A stretch of DNA of 64,000 bases from contig JALQPE010002607.1 in the NCBI GenBank assembly GCA_030407315.1, forward strand, positions 62,001 through 126,000, in the 5' to 3' direction. This DNA comes from Asparagopsis taxiformis. Its lineage: Eukaryota; Rhodophyta; Florideophyceae; Bonnemaisoniales; Bonnemaisoniaceae. Below the pieces are notes generated by a model. That model searched no databases. It had not been told where the DNA came from and was given only the letters and a program-made list of their open reading frames with translations. The position numbers and the translations under genes are program-made. This document shows positions 54,540-64,000 of this stretch, one piece after another (positions within the stretch are counted from its first letter, which is position 1; each line of letters opens with the position of its first letter).

Positions 54540-57148
54540 AACCTCGACATGCAATCCTCAACAATGCTGGGATAACTCGTCAACATTGGCTGGGAGGGAA
54601 CACTATAGTAAAATTCCTTCTCCTTATTGAATCATAAGTTCCTGACTAACAATCATGGTACCTTATTCATGTACAGCTCTGCAGAACCTTCACTAACGAA
54701 AATACTTCAACCCCAGCACTTGCATTTCAAATGCCTTGACAATCCACTTCACCTATCAATGGCCTTTCTGTCGCTCCGCATCAGTGCTCATCGTTTCAGC
54801 TAGCCCCCAGAAATGTTCTCGACCTCCAACCGTACCATTTTCCACTTCCTTTTGCCAATCCTCGTCCTGAGCTTCATCTCTCGCGCGGCATGCAAAGCTT
54901 CATTGACGGGTGAAACAGCTTACAATGAGAATGTCAAACGCATAGTTTCAATGGTCAAGACTCAGAAGATCAAAAATTTTCATTCGACCATTCGAAACTT
55001 CTATCCCGTTCCCACTCACCGTCAAACATTGCAACAATCCCAAATCGCTCTGTACGACCAAACTCGTTCTCGTCATCAGCGGACACCCATCAATGTACTT
55101 GATATTCAACGCCAAATTTCAACCGGGCTCTCTGGTGAACTGTGCCGAACAGACACCGACTGTTCCTCTCCACGTCGTTGTATTGACGTCCAATCATCGA
55201 CCCCATGCACCGACTCATCAGGTTGTCTCTGTCTTCCAACAAACCCTTCGGATTTCTTTTGCAGCTGTACGAATTTAAACTGTCTAGAAGGAGATGTATG
55301 TTCTGTGGTTGGTTCCGATACTGTATGTGTATCACCAATGCGAGGTTATCCATTAATAGACTGTGGTGGTCCTGGAAACTTCACACTACAAAGTTGCAGT
55401 GAAGATAGTGACTGTGCAGGGTTGAGGAGGTGTATTTCGCGTATGCCAGCGGGTGCACCATGCTCGGGCTCCGATTGCTTTTGCTTTCCTATCAAATCTG
55501 AAGATTCCGAATGTTCATGTCGCAACCCTCACTGTTTGGAAGGGGATGAGTGCAAAGATCTAGGAGGAAAATTTTCGTTTTGTGTAGGTGCCTCTGGTGA
55601 TCTTCCCCCCATTGCATGTGACCAGGAGATGAAATTCACGGGGGAATCATGCAGGACTGATTCAGAGTGCACGGGGCCTCGCTTCTGTTTCGACGATGAT
55701 CTATCGCCATGTTCCATCAATTCTTCAAACTGCATCTGTCGGCCTTCGGCCGAACGCGACATCGCTTGCGGATGCCCAGATACCCGATGCATTTTCGGTG
55801 ATGTGTGTAGCGAGATTGAAGGAAACATGACAGCTTGTCGTTCATCGAATCTTGAACTCCCTCCTGTAATTTGCAACAACGGCATTGGGAAAGGACCTGG
55901 AGAGCGATGTAGAACACAAAGCGAGTGCAAACTTTTTCATTCATGTTTGGATCTGAGTAATGATATCAGACCATGTGAAAATTCTACAGAATGCATCTGT
56001 ATGGAAGACAACGTGGATGATCGCAGACAGTTCACTCAAGAACCATGTGAGGAAAACAAAGATTGTGCAGGATTGAGATCGTGTCAAAACTCAGGTCCTT
56101 CTCCATGTGATGGTGGCAAAAACTGTACATGCTCTCCCGTAGACATCGATGATCTGGAATGCTCTTGCGAAAATCCCAACTGCCTTGAGGGTGATATATG
56201 TTCATTTGACGACAGAACTTTTTGTGTCTCTAGAACGATGGAGCTTCCAGAACTCAAGTGTCCGATTTCCCTTCCATTACCATCTGAATCAACTTCAGAA
56301 GTGGATAATCCTACTGCTGCAATAGATTCGTCACCCGAAGTAAGTCCTGAAACTACTGCAGCTCCTACCCCGCAGAGCAATGTATGTGTCGATGCTCGGG
56401 CACTCTCAGATATGGCGAAACCTGAGCTAGTGTATCAGGAACATGTTTTAGCAAAGGTACTCTGTGATCAGTCTGGGAGCTGTGCTACCTCTGGGCATAT
56501 GGTGGAATACATGGGGTCTGGAATGATGATGAAGTCGTATTGCATGATTGCAGGGTGTGTGGAACGGGTAATGGAGGTGAACAGCCCCAGATATCGAAAG
56601 GGGATTCGTGTGCGTTCAAAGACGGCTGGACTAGAGTATACTGCTTTTGCTGCGCGGTATGGTAGTAGAGCTGAGGAAAGTTTATTAGCGGCTGCTATTC
56701 GGTTTAGTCTATAATTAATATACATATAAAATAAGTTGAACTAAAATGAACAATGTGTTTGAGTGTGATCATGCTCGCTCGTGTTCTTGCAACGGAGCCG
56801 GGTTCGCTCAGAGATGTACAACATTTCCTCTGCATGCATGACAGTGTAGGTTGAGAACCCAGCATGGAAATAGCTGGTGCCTTGTGTCCGCCAATGGATG
56901 ATTATGGTAGTTTGACACAAGTTTGCCAATGAAGAAATTTAGCTGCACAGTAACCATCCTTGCCGTTGATATCAGTGCCAACAACATGTCATCCTTTGCA
57001 TATCCAGATGCCAACTTTGCGTCCACCATAGGTACATCAGCTTTATCTCTCGTCCCCAGGCGACAGCCTGATCGACATAAAATCCACCCTATTCCACCAT
57101 GTACATCCGCGATTCGACAATACACTAAATTAAATTTAGTACAACGTT
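54540..57148 (+). repeat. segmental duplication unit C, Cys-repeat part
   Basis: Homologue of 24778-22200 in unit A and 47195-44760 in unit B. It includes the 3' intergenic part that in A and B links to HLIP. That same intergenic stretch also follows HLIP copy C, so it is present twice here. Near 54545 it keeps the empty site of the TIR element found in unit A. Confidence 0.85.
54813..56714 (+). CDS. secreted Cys-repeat protein, copy C (longest, intact)
   Basis: A 633-residue intronless ORF, ATG 54813 to TAA. Signal peptide 1-27. Residues 28-105 are a basic spacer (VPTHRQTLQQSQIALYDQTR). From about 110 to 450 come at least four tandem modules, each built as C(R/S)(T/E)(D)S(D/E)C-G-C...PC...CxC...C(S/G)C...C(L/I)(E/F)GD(V/E/I)C...C, separated by P(V/I/L)I(C/D) turns. 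Residues 455-520 are a Ser/Thr/Pro linker. The last ~110 residues form a well-conserved domain with six Cys and an MGSGMMMKSYC motif. Spacing does not fit EGF or other modules I know. Differences between the copies concentrate in the modules, while the C-terminal domain is almost invariant, which suggests different constraints. Confidence 0.88.
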   Translation: MFSTSNRTIFHFLLPILVLSFISRAACKASLTGETAYNENVKRIVSMVKTQKIKNFHSTIRNFYPVPTHRQTLQQSQIALYDQTRSRHQRTPINVLDIQRQISTGLSGELCRTDTDCSSPRRCIDVQSSTPCTDSSGCLCLPTNPSDFFCSCTNLNCLEGDVCSVVGSDTVCVSPMRGYPLIDCGGPGNFTLQSCSEDSDCAGLRRCISRMPAGAPCSGSDCFCFPIKSEDSECSCRNPHCLEGDECKDLGGKFSFCVGASGDLPPIACDQEMKFTGESCRTDSECTGPRFCFDDDLSPCSINSSNCICRPSAERDIACGCPDTRCIFGDVCSEIEGNMTACRSSNLELPPVICNNGIGKGPGERCRTQSECKLFHSCLDLSNDIRPCENSTECICMEDNVDDRRQFTQEPCEENKDCAGLRSCQNSGPSPCDGGKNCTCSPVDIDDLECSCENPNCLEGDICSFDDRTFCVSRTMELPELKCPISLPLPSESTSEVDNPTAAIDSSPEVSPETTAAPTPQSNVCVDARALSDMAKPELVYQEHVLAKVLCDQSGSCATSGHMVEYMGSGMMMKSYCMIAGCVERVMEVNSPRYRKGIRVRSKTAGLEYTAFAARYGSRAEESLLAAAIRFSL

Positions 57149-57522
57149 CTGTGGTAAAAGTAGTTATCTCTTAGTGACAATCCTCACACAAGCTCCAATC
57201 ACGGATGGTTAGCGTTGGAGAACTATTCAGCACAGCTGGGGAAGAGGATGGGTGCTCATGTGCCTCACTGCCTCTTCCCGTGCACAACCGCGGCAGATTG
57301 TGCTCTTTTATAGACTAATTTGTGGCTAGCTAATCGAAATTACTCAATAGCGATTACATTGAGATATGCTATTGTAGGTGCAATCACGTTTTGGCCCACG
57401 CATAACTCATTAGCCGCAAGTCATCAAATCCCGAAACCGCCCTGTGGTTTTGAGATTGCCGATACAGCAAAAAGCTGTCTGTGATCCTGATAGAATCGCA
57501 TAATGGAATCGCTTTTGAGCTG
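57149..57522. other. intergenic flank of transposon element 2
   Basis: Unique sequence; no gene seen. Confidence 0.3.
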
Positions 57523-58209
57523 GGAGGTGCGGTAACCAATCCCAAAACATGATATCCACATATGTTCTTTCCTTGCTTTACGAAAGCTAAAATTTTAAAA
57601 CATTTTCCAAAATTCATTCAGAACACAATGGATTCGTTCCTTAACGATTCGATCTCGGACTAGTGTAACCAGCGGATTAATTTGTCCAGTGTAGAGCCGG
57701 CTGTATCTTTCCTATATCTCTAAAAGACTGAAGACCTGCAAAAGAACAGGAATAGTTTCAGTCCGCTACAGGAGCGGAATGAAACTATTCCTGCGCTTTT
57801 GTTCAAGCCTTCTTCATTTTTCTTTTCCTCTTTTGTGATCCCTCTCAGAAGTATGTGTTTCTCGATAAGAAAAGGTAAAGATATTTCTATCTTAACTATT
57901 ATAAATAATCTAATTTCAAATAGGAACAGCTTTCCGAGACGTTGGGTGTGCTAAGCGACCGATTAATGAAGTTTCTTCTATAGCGAAGCCAAAGGAGATT
58001 AAGGATTTGTACAGAGATGACATCTGTTCCAATCATGAACTTGCCAGTTTAAAATGCTCATGAACTCTAAAACAACAACTTGTATCCTAGGATACATGTC
58101 TCTTTGGGAAAAATGGTCGCGAATACATTTGGAAAGGGGAAAAGAACTTAAGAAAGAAAATAAAACAATGCGATAAGATTTATTCATCGGGTGCAACTTA
58201 TAGACTACA

Positions 58210-59123
58210 TTAAACAGAGAAAAGTTCATTTCCATTCATGATTGATAGTTGACATAGTTTCGCAACAGCATGAAAAACAACAGAGTGCTTCGCTTTCGAG
58301 TGCCTGAACACATCACTAGTTGCTTTGAAGGATTTTATCCTACCGTTAAGAGTTTCATGGCGAGCGCGTAACAAACTAGAAGTACGCAAGTCCTTTCCAG
58401 GAGCAATTGAAACGCATCTTTCGTCAGTATAACCCCTATCACCCAGGAAAACTTCTCCGGGTAGAAGATGACTTTTTAAAAATTCTCGGAAAATTTTCAC
58501 ATCACGATGAGATCGGCATGGATAAGGGCCATTGATCCACACAATATGGCCCTTGGAAATGCTTATTGCGATTTCATACCGCAGTCCTGGACCTTTGAAC
58601 TTGTTGCTATACCAAATTGGAATGAAAGTTGTAGGTTCTTGAATCCGACAATCTGTTCCATCAACTGTCATGATGCAAGATGTATCACTTGGTGACTCAT
58701 CAGCAAACCTTTCTCCAATGTGAATCTTACAGAAATAACGGAGCTATGTAAGTTTGATTCAACATAACGAGAACTATCAATCATGAAAGATGAACTTACC
58801 ACGTTCAAACTGGAGAGTGCTTCAATGCATAACCATGACCATTTCCGAAATGATTTCTCTGAAACTCCTGCTACAGAACAACAAACAGTTTCTGTTCCAT
58901 ATGTCTTCGACATTAGAAGACCAAAAAGCAGATGCTTAGGGAGAAATACTTCAGGACAATTAGACAAAATCATTCTCCATGCTTTTTCGCAGACAGTTGC
59001 ACTTACACCGAAAAATGAAATAAACTCGCGATGTTGCAATATGCGAGATCCATGAGCAATGGGTGAAATTTCAGCTGCAATGGATTCAAAGTCCATAGTT
59101 TCAGCTCTGGGTCTATGAGGCAT
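58210..59123 (-). CDS. DDE transposase (DDE_Tnp_4 / HARBI1-like), one intron
   Basis: Exon 1 59123-58800 and exon 2 58725-58210, with intron 58799-58726 (74 nt, GTAAGTT...CTGTAAG), give 279 residues. Splicing is required: reading through meets a stop, while the join gives LNV-IHIGERFADESPSDTSC and leads directly into the catalytic core. The N-terminus has the helical region of this family (GVSATVCEKAW, LLFGLLMSKTYGTET, GVSEKSFRKW). Catalytic triad: D130 (TVDGTD), D204 (LGDRGY), E232 (RHETLNGR). The protein cuts and pastes the element at its inverted repeats, and the 3-bp target duplication fits PIF/Harbinger. All lesions present in element 1 are absent here, so this copy may be autonomous. 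Confidence 0.9.
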
Positions 59124-59599
59124 CCTGGCAGTAGAGAGGAGTTGAAGTATACTTTTCAGGAAGAATAAGTTTTTGAAGAATAATGTTCTCTCCGATTGTG
59201 GCTATTAGTATTTATAGCCATCGATAAACAATACCGGATATAGATGCTATGAATCAGTCAATTATCTCTGCGGACGAGAGTAAAAAGCAGGTCATGGAAA
59301 GTTAACAATGGAATAAAATAGAGGAGCGTTTGCACTGGAACGTTTCCGGGAAAACTTTCATTGAAAAATTCTGCTTGCATCCTTTCCGTTTAAGCTGATA
59401 TAGAGTTCAAGACAAGATTTCTCAACGAAAGCTTTTGCTAGAATATCGTGGTCGAAAAAAACCCATTTAACCATTTGGAAGGTCAATTGAAGCAGTTTCT
59501 GAGCATCCTGTTATCTGTATAGCTATCAAAACTAAATCATTACCGAGAAAGTTTTGATTTGCGGATGTATGCTATAGCTATGGAGTAAGACTTGGGTAG

Positions 59600-60085
59600 T
59601 GTTCAAGCAAAAGTTTTGCCAAAAGTTATGGGAAAAGTTTTGCCAAAAGTTTCGAAAGTTTCGAAGGAACATTTTATCACGGCCCGAAAGTTCCAAGCCA
59701 CTACTTCGCAGGTGTTTAAGCTCTCCTGTGCTGATTCTACTTAGAGGATAGAACATACTGGTAGAACAATAATTGTTCTGAGTAGAACCAGATATGAACT
59801 TTTGGCAGCGAAAGATCGAAAGTTTTGGCGGAAGAGCGAAAGTTTCGGATATTATTGTGGCGAAAGTTTTCTTCCCTGATGTATCTGGCTTGTAAGATTC
59901 CTACAACTGGGACATACGATACTAAGCTAAAATATCCAGGAACCAGCCCACTTGTATCGTACTAGTGTAGGAACTTTTGGCTTTCGAATTTTAGGTTCTC
60001 GAAAGTTTCGATAAGTTCTGGCAAAAGTTTTGGCAAAAGTTTTGCTCTTTGAGGACGAAAGTTTTGGCAAAAGTTTTGGATGTGT
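59600..60085. repeat. central array of AAAGTTTTGGC-type motifs, element 2
   Basis: Three clusters (about 59605-59675, 59795-59870, 59970-60085) of GGCAAAAGTTTT, CGAAAGTTTCG and close variants. They sit between the 5' ends of the transposase and of the unknown gene. Conserved in element 1. They could bind transposase or control the divergent promoters. Confidence 0.85.
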
Positions 60086-60248
60086 TGAACTGAGCCATCA
60101 AGCCAGAATGGAGCTGGCCTATGTATCATTTCATTACATTCAGGATTAAAACTTTGTCCTGAAATGAGTATAATATTTGCGTTTTTTGTAATTGTTCAAT
60201 TAATTAGATGTAATTGTTTTCTATCAAGTTCAATTTTAATATTTCTCC

Positions 60249-61250
60249 ATGAATTTGTTGGCGGCAATCTATAAATCGGCGCTGCGTTGTCGGCTCGCCG
60301 TCCTAATCATGTCTGGTACCAATATGCCTCGTCCCCTCAACCTCCCTAGGCTTACTAAGAAATCACCAGCAGTTGTACTGCTGCGTTCAATGCTGGAGAG
60401 GGGGGCGATTGGTCAGGACGACGAGCCGGCCGACGTTCATGCGAGCCAAGAGCTTTTCCGCCAGTACCCCCTCTCCAGCTTTCGAACATGCTTCAATAAC
60501 CAGAAGAGAGAATTTTTTAATGGTACGTTCATTCAACATTATTTTATTGTCCATTCTACTCTACTCTAACCTTATCCCTGCCCAGATGAACCCTCTGAAA
60601 CAGGCTCTGGGAGCGGGCTGAAAAGACTAGTTAGCGGTGTGCAAGGCTCAGCCGCGAAGCGTTTGAACAGCAGTGGAACTGGTTCCAATACTCGTGGTAT
60701 CGATGTAAGTCGTTTGTTGGAATTTGAAGATGATTCCACTGATGGTGGAACAAATACTGGAATTGGAGGACAACAATATAGTGATTTCCTTCCCATTCAC
60801 GTTGTTTTCAGGTGGACTTTACCAAAAACAAGTACGGATATGGTTACAGTGGTTATGATGTTACCGCAAGGGGTAAGTGATGTAATGTTCGAAGTGGAGG
60901 TAGTTCAGAGTGGAATGTCTTTGGAACTAAGGGTGGAATGGCCTACAGCTATATCCATTCATGAAGAATTGCATACAAAATGGTTTACTCCTACGAATGA
61001 ATCTATGCAGCATGTAGATATACGCGGTAATGCGTTTGAGAACGCGCTGAAACAGAAGCGTTCGAACGCGCATAAAAAATTGTTCTCCCGAGCGTGTTTT
61101 CCACTACCATTTACAGTGCGGTCGGAAATTTTTGACCAGCATAACATGGTGATTCCTCCTCGGTCTACAGCTATCATCTACGTAGACTTGATATCAGCTA
61201 AATCTGACTACGGGGTCACAAAGAGTAGTAATGTATTAGAAGTCCTATGA
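60249..61250 (+). CDS. unknown transposon-encoded protein, two exons
   Basis: Exon 1 60249-60522 and exon 2 60586-61250, with a 63-nt intron (GTACGTTC...CCTGCCCAG), give 312 residues. The junction is phase 1 and turns two separate open stretches into one: FFNDEPSETGSGSGLKRLVS. The N-terminal ~100 residues are basic, then acidic. An Asp/Ser-rich spacer follows (LEFEDDSTDGGTNTG). The C-terminal 170 residues look like a beta-rich folded domain (VTVVMMLPQGVSDVMFEVEV, LELRVEWPTAISIHEEL) and end in a short helix. I recognise no family; it is not the Myb-like partner usual for PIF/Harbinger. An initiator at the in-frame ATG 60309 is also possible. Element 1 has a frameshift and a nonsense mutation here. 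Being on every copy, it probably assists transposition, which is inference. Confidence 0.7.
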
Positions 61251-61435
61251 ATTAGTTGCTACGATAGTGATAACGATGTTAAACATGTTGGCCACACTAG
61301 TATAGAAAGTTTATAGTCGAAGAGTAGAATTATTTGAGCTGTTTAGCCCCATCAACTCTCTGTACACACATTCCGTCACAAACTCTGCCATCCTTCCAGC
61401 ACCAGTCCATCCGCAACGTCATACGATCCTTTGAC

Positions 61436-61744
61436 ATGCCCGTAGCTGCAAGCAGCCTTGTAGAATGCGTTAGTGCGGACTGTTCCAAATGTGGCTACTG
61501 TGGCAGACAACAATGCTGCCACAACTACGGCATGTGGGCTAATCATCTCGGCGTGCACGATTATCAAAACGTGCTCGATACAGGCTGGTGTCGTAGTGGC
61601 ACCTATTTCTACCGTCCCAATTTGATCTCGACCTGCCGTCCAGCCTTCGTCATTCGTCTCGACACCTCACGATTCCAACCGTCCTCCACGCAGAAGCGAG
61701 TCCTCAAACGACTCCGTCGCTACTGTAAACGAGATGAACCGTGA
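61436..61744 (+). CDS. ATE1 N-terminal-domain protein (arginyl-tRNA-protein transferase fragment) carried by the transposon
   Basis: 102 residues from ATG 61436 (the frame is open further upstream without an ATG). The sequence CSKCGYCGRQQCCHNYG, then GVHDYQNVLDTGWCRSGTYF and YRPNLISTC, RLDTSRFQPSSTQKRVL follows the ATE_N domain along its length. In that family CGYC..., DYQ-L-D-GWRRSG, TCCP-Y-IR and F-SK-QKKVL are hallmarks. ATE1 arginylates N-terminal Asp/Glu/Cys and feeds the N-degron pathway; its N-domain Cys residues bind Fe-S or heme. Here one Cys of the TCCP motif is Arg (TCRPAF), and the C-terminal catalytic domain is absent, so transferase activity is unlikely. A GT at 61725 and an AG at 61767 could splice it in frame to the next ORF (43-nt intron). 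Confidence 0.8.
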   Translation: MPVAASSLVECVSADCSKCGYCGRQQCCHNYGMWANHLGVHDYQNVLDTGWCRSGTYFYRPNLISTCRPAFVIRLDTSRFQPSSTQKRVLKRLRRYCKRDEP

Positions 61745-62024
61745 TATAACCGTCCCGCACCTCACAGGTTCTAGCATTCTCGCCACACACACCCCCAACT
61801 CCACTGTAGTACACGACGTCCGCACCTCTGCCAAGCAGATGCCCTTGCGCCGTGCCTGCACATATGTTTCCGATGCGATACATGTCGCTCTTCGCAGCAT
61901 TCTCGAACGCGATGCAGATTCAACATCGTTTCTATCATACACTCTGCTGGACAATACAGTGGAGGAGACTAAAGTATACCCAGCCAGACAGCAGTCGGCT
62001 AAAAAACTCACTCTGAACATCTAA
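61734..62024 (+). CDS. small hypothetical ORF after the ATE1-like ORF
   Basis: 96 residues from ATG 61734, overlapping the end of the ATE1-like frame by 11 nt. It ends 128 bp before the element terminus. Composition is protein-like (TYVSDAIHVALRSILERDAD; VEETKVYPARQQSAKKLTLN) but no family is recognised. It may be a second exon of the ATE1-like gene rather than a separate gene. In element 1 the ATG is lost but the frame stays open. Confidence 0.4.
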   Translation: MNRDITVPHLTGSSILATHTPNSTVVHDVRTSAKQMPLRRACTYVSDAIHVALRSILERDADSTSFLSYTLLDNTVEETKVYPARQQSAKKLTLNI

Positions 62025-62152
62025 ACTCACCGCTTCTAGCACGCTGCATCTGACCAGTAACGTCGCCTCGGCCCTCGCCGCCGCAGAGCGTCAAAAACTT
62101 CCTGGCCCAGTAGCAGCCGCTTTTCTGGATTTCCACACATTACCGCAACTCC

Positions 62153-62460
62153 CTGCTCGCTCATATTGATTTCCTCTATCACTGTCATAGCAAATGCAGA
62201 AGTTACTGTTTGCCATCATGGCATAGTCAAGTGATAGGACTATGCTTCTGCCAAACAAACTCAAGCGTTATGTAACTATCCACTCATAGGGAAGTACGGA
62301 ATGACAGATTCCACAACATAACTCAAATGCAGTATGGGCCTGCTGGAAGATAATCTTCCATCAAGTTACACGTCATTACCGTGTAATAGAACTACTGATT
62401 GGCTCCTCATGTGCCAATCAGATTGATGCATTTTTAGCACCAATCACACACCCCCATTGA
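62153..62460. other. intergenic, nothing recognised
   Basis: AT-rich unique sequence after transposon element 2. Confidence 0.3.
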
Positions 62461-64000
62461 CTTGGAACAAAACAAAACGCTTTTGTGGGACTCGTCCCGT
62501 ATTGCGCTGCGAGCGGTCGCGGGAGGGATAATTCCAGGCGTCTGGAATGGGCGCCAGGAGGGGTCGCTTAAGCGGTACGCTCGAGAGCGTGAGTGGGTGC
62601 TCGATAGGGAATCAGCCGCGAAGAGCCGCGTTGGGAATCACTAGCAGCGGTGACGTGGCAAGGCAATTGTCGCCCAAGGGCGAATGGGCGCGTGCCGCCT
62701 TGCATTGGCACCGGGCCACATTGCTTGCGCGGGACCCTTCGGCGAGCGTGCAACGTGTAGCGATATAGGCGCGATTAGTCACACACGTGTGCGAGCGGGA
62801 GGATTCTCCCGTTACAGTTGTGCACGTGTACGTTACGGCTGGCCGTTTCTATTAGTTTACACGTAGCAACGTAGCAGCTTACTCTGTAAGGCCCCTGGGC
62901 CGCATAAACACCCCACAAGGTCCATTGGACGCCGGACCGGGACCATTGGTCCTGGTCCGGTCCCGGCAGTCGCGTTGACCATTTAAGGTCAACGGATTGA
63001 CCACTAAGCTACAATAAAGGTAGATCGTCTCGGTTCCAAATCTTTCGACCGTGGTCGTTTAACATACAACTAAACGGCGGCGGCAGTTCCCTTACCGGAT
63101 ACCCGCTGCTCCGCTTCGATCTCCAATTGGGGATCGCTCGCACATTTCCCCAATTGCCCGCCGCGAGCCTCCTCCGGCGGGAGTGCACGTGGGTTGCCCT
63201 AGGGCATTCCGTCTCCGCGGTAGTGGACCACCTTCCCGCTTCTTCTAACGCCGTCAGGCGACCGGGAGTGGCCTTCCGCCCACCGGGAGAAGGCTACCGA
63301 CTGGGAGCGCTGTCGGTTCGGCACTCCCAGCCGGTCAACCGAGCTAACGCCCGTGGGCTTCTCAATCGGTCTCGACCGGCAGCCGCCGGCGGTATCACAG
63401 TTGCGGAATCCGTCGTGTGGGCAGCCACGCGTGGAGGCGACCACAATTCCCCGCGGGGATCCATCGCGCTAAGTGCCTAGTTAACCCTTAAGTGGGTTGA
63501 GGACGGCCACGGCCGATAGATCCCTCCGGCAGGTTAGATCCAGCCCTCCCGGACCCCGCTCTACCACCCGCTACCGGGTTGGGAGACAGGTGTCCGGGCT
63601 CCGAGGGATCGATCCACCCGACACCGCCCTCGGGCTACTAGGATCGCACGAGGCGCCAGCCTCGTGGAATCGGCGCTCTCACTCGGAGTTCGAAGCCTTA
63701 TCCCTATCCTCTAATCCTCCTCGGAGGTACAATCTATCTACAAGGGCTAATGTCCTACATTTGGTCTCTCGACCTATAAGCGTTCGGGACGCTGTTGATC
63801 AACCTAGGTTGCTAAAACATCTCCGCTGGTGAGCATCGTACACCGCTTTGTCAGCGTCAAAAACTAGGAAAGTAACAAAGGAAAGGAAAGTATACCGTAC
63901 GCGAGGTACGAAGAAAGTCAGAACGGGTACGCCCGGAGCTGCAGGCCCTGTAAATCGACGAAGATTCGTGTGAGGTAACCGTCGACAGACGTTAAACACC
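62461..64000. other. GC-rich block, probably the edge of a retroelement, continuing past the window
   Basis: Sharply higher GC and CpG than the neighbouring DNA. Near 62910-62975 there is an imperfect palindrome (GGACCGGGACCATTGG...TGGTCCGGTCC). An AATAAAGG lies at 63013, as expected in an LTR R region. Similar short phrases (CCCACAAGG next to GGCCC/GGCCG) occur in inverse orientation near 36690-36720. Open stretches here look compositional, and I call no gene. Confidence 0.35.

Larger units (their letters stand above)
57523..62152 (-). mobile_element. PIF/Harbinger-like DNA transposon 2 (4630 bp, apparently intact, carries cargo genes)
   Basis: Terminal inverted repeats GGAGGTGCGGTAA and TTACCGCAACTCC, flanked by a perfect 3-bp duplication CTG (57520-57522, 62153-62155). 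It is inverted relative to element 1. It encodes an uninterrupted spliced DDE transposase (minus) and, divergent from it, an unknown two-exon gene, an ATE1 N-terminal-domain ORF and a further small ORF (plus). A motif array lies between the divergent genes. Apart from the 113 bp due to the MITE insertion, the two elements are nearly the same length. Confidence 0.95.

Noticed and set aside
38883..62152. A giant inverted duplication or palindrome (38.9-43.6 kb versus 57.5-62.2 kb)
   Set aside because: Both blocks have TIRs and separate 3-bp target duplications at unrelated sites, so they are two insertions of one transposon in opposite orientation.
63127..63480. A 117-residue protein in the GC-rich right end
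   Set aside because: Open because of high GC; no domain and no start context.

Overview
The window looks like nuclear DNA of a red macroalga. I infer a florideophyte of the Chondrus type. Supporting signs are nuclear single-helix LHC-like (HLIP) genes with transit peptides, mostly intronless genes with rare short introns (63 and 74 nt where I can define them), families of secreted cysteine-rich proteins, an NB-ARC/WD40/TIR receptor-like gene, and dense retrotransposon and DNA-transposon content. No rRNA, CRISPR array or bacterial-type operon was seen.

Layout. 0-12 kb: the 3' end of a cysteine-rich gene with a frameshift, a tRNA-Thr, and a set of host genes duplicated in inverted orientation. 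These are a secreted coiled-coil protein (two almost identical copies in a 1.35-kb inverted repeat), a small HSP20 (one intact, one broken), and a basic coiled-coil protein (one intact, one fossil). 14.5-18.8 kb: a minus-strand gene with the order NB-ARC, WD40, C-terminal TIR, carrying three frameshifts. Two far more decayed relatives lie at 47.9-52.5 kb.

20.6-57.1 kb holds three copies (A, B, C) of a host segment that pairs an HLIP gene with a secreted Cys-repeat gene. Comparing the copies gives empty-site evidence for several insertions. Copy A carries a 428-bp mini LTR element and, upstream of the Cys-repeat gene, a TIR element that was itself hit by a Ty1/copia retrotransposon. Copy B was split by a 4.75-kb PIF/Harbinger-like transposon. 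Copy C is rearranged, so that the two genes diverge instead of converging. Next to copy A lies a second, truncated copia element, interrupted by a 1.4-kb TIR element and cut at its 3' side by a palindrome-rich element. 36-38.8 kb and 62.5-64 kb are CpG-rich and probably retrotransposon-derived.

The two large PIF/Harbinger-like elements (38883-43632, decayed; 57523-62152, apparently intact) face opposite ways. Each carries a spliced DDE transposase, an unknown two-exon gene, an ORF that is clearly the N-terminal domain of arginyl-tRNA-protein transferase (ATE1), and a central array of AAAGTTTTGGC-like motifs. This cargo-bearing transposon is the most novel object in the window. Next are the C-terminal-TIR NLR-like gene and a shared 5'-versus-3' LTR length asymmetry in two unrelated LTR elements that both seem to be primed by a half-tRNA.
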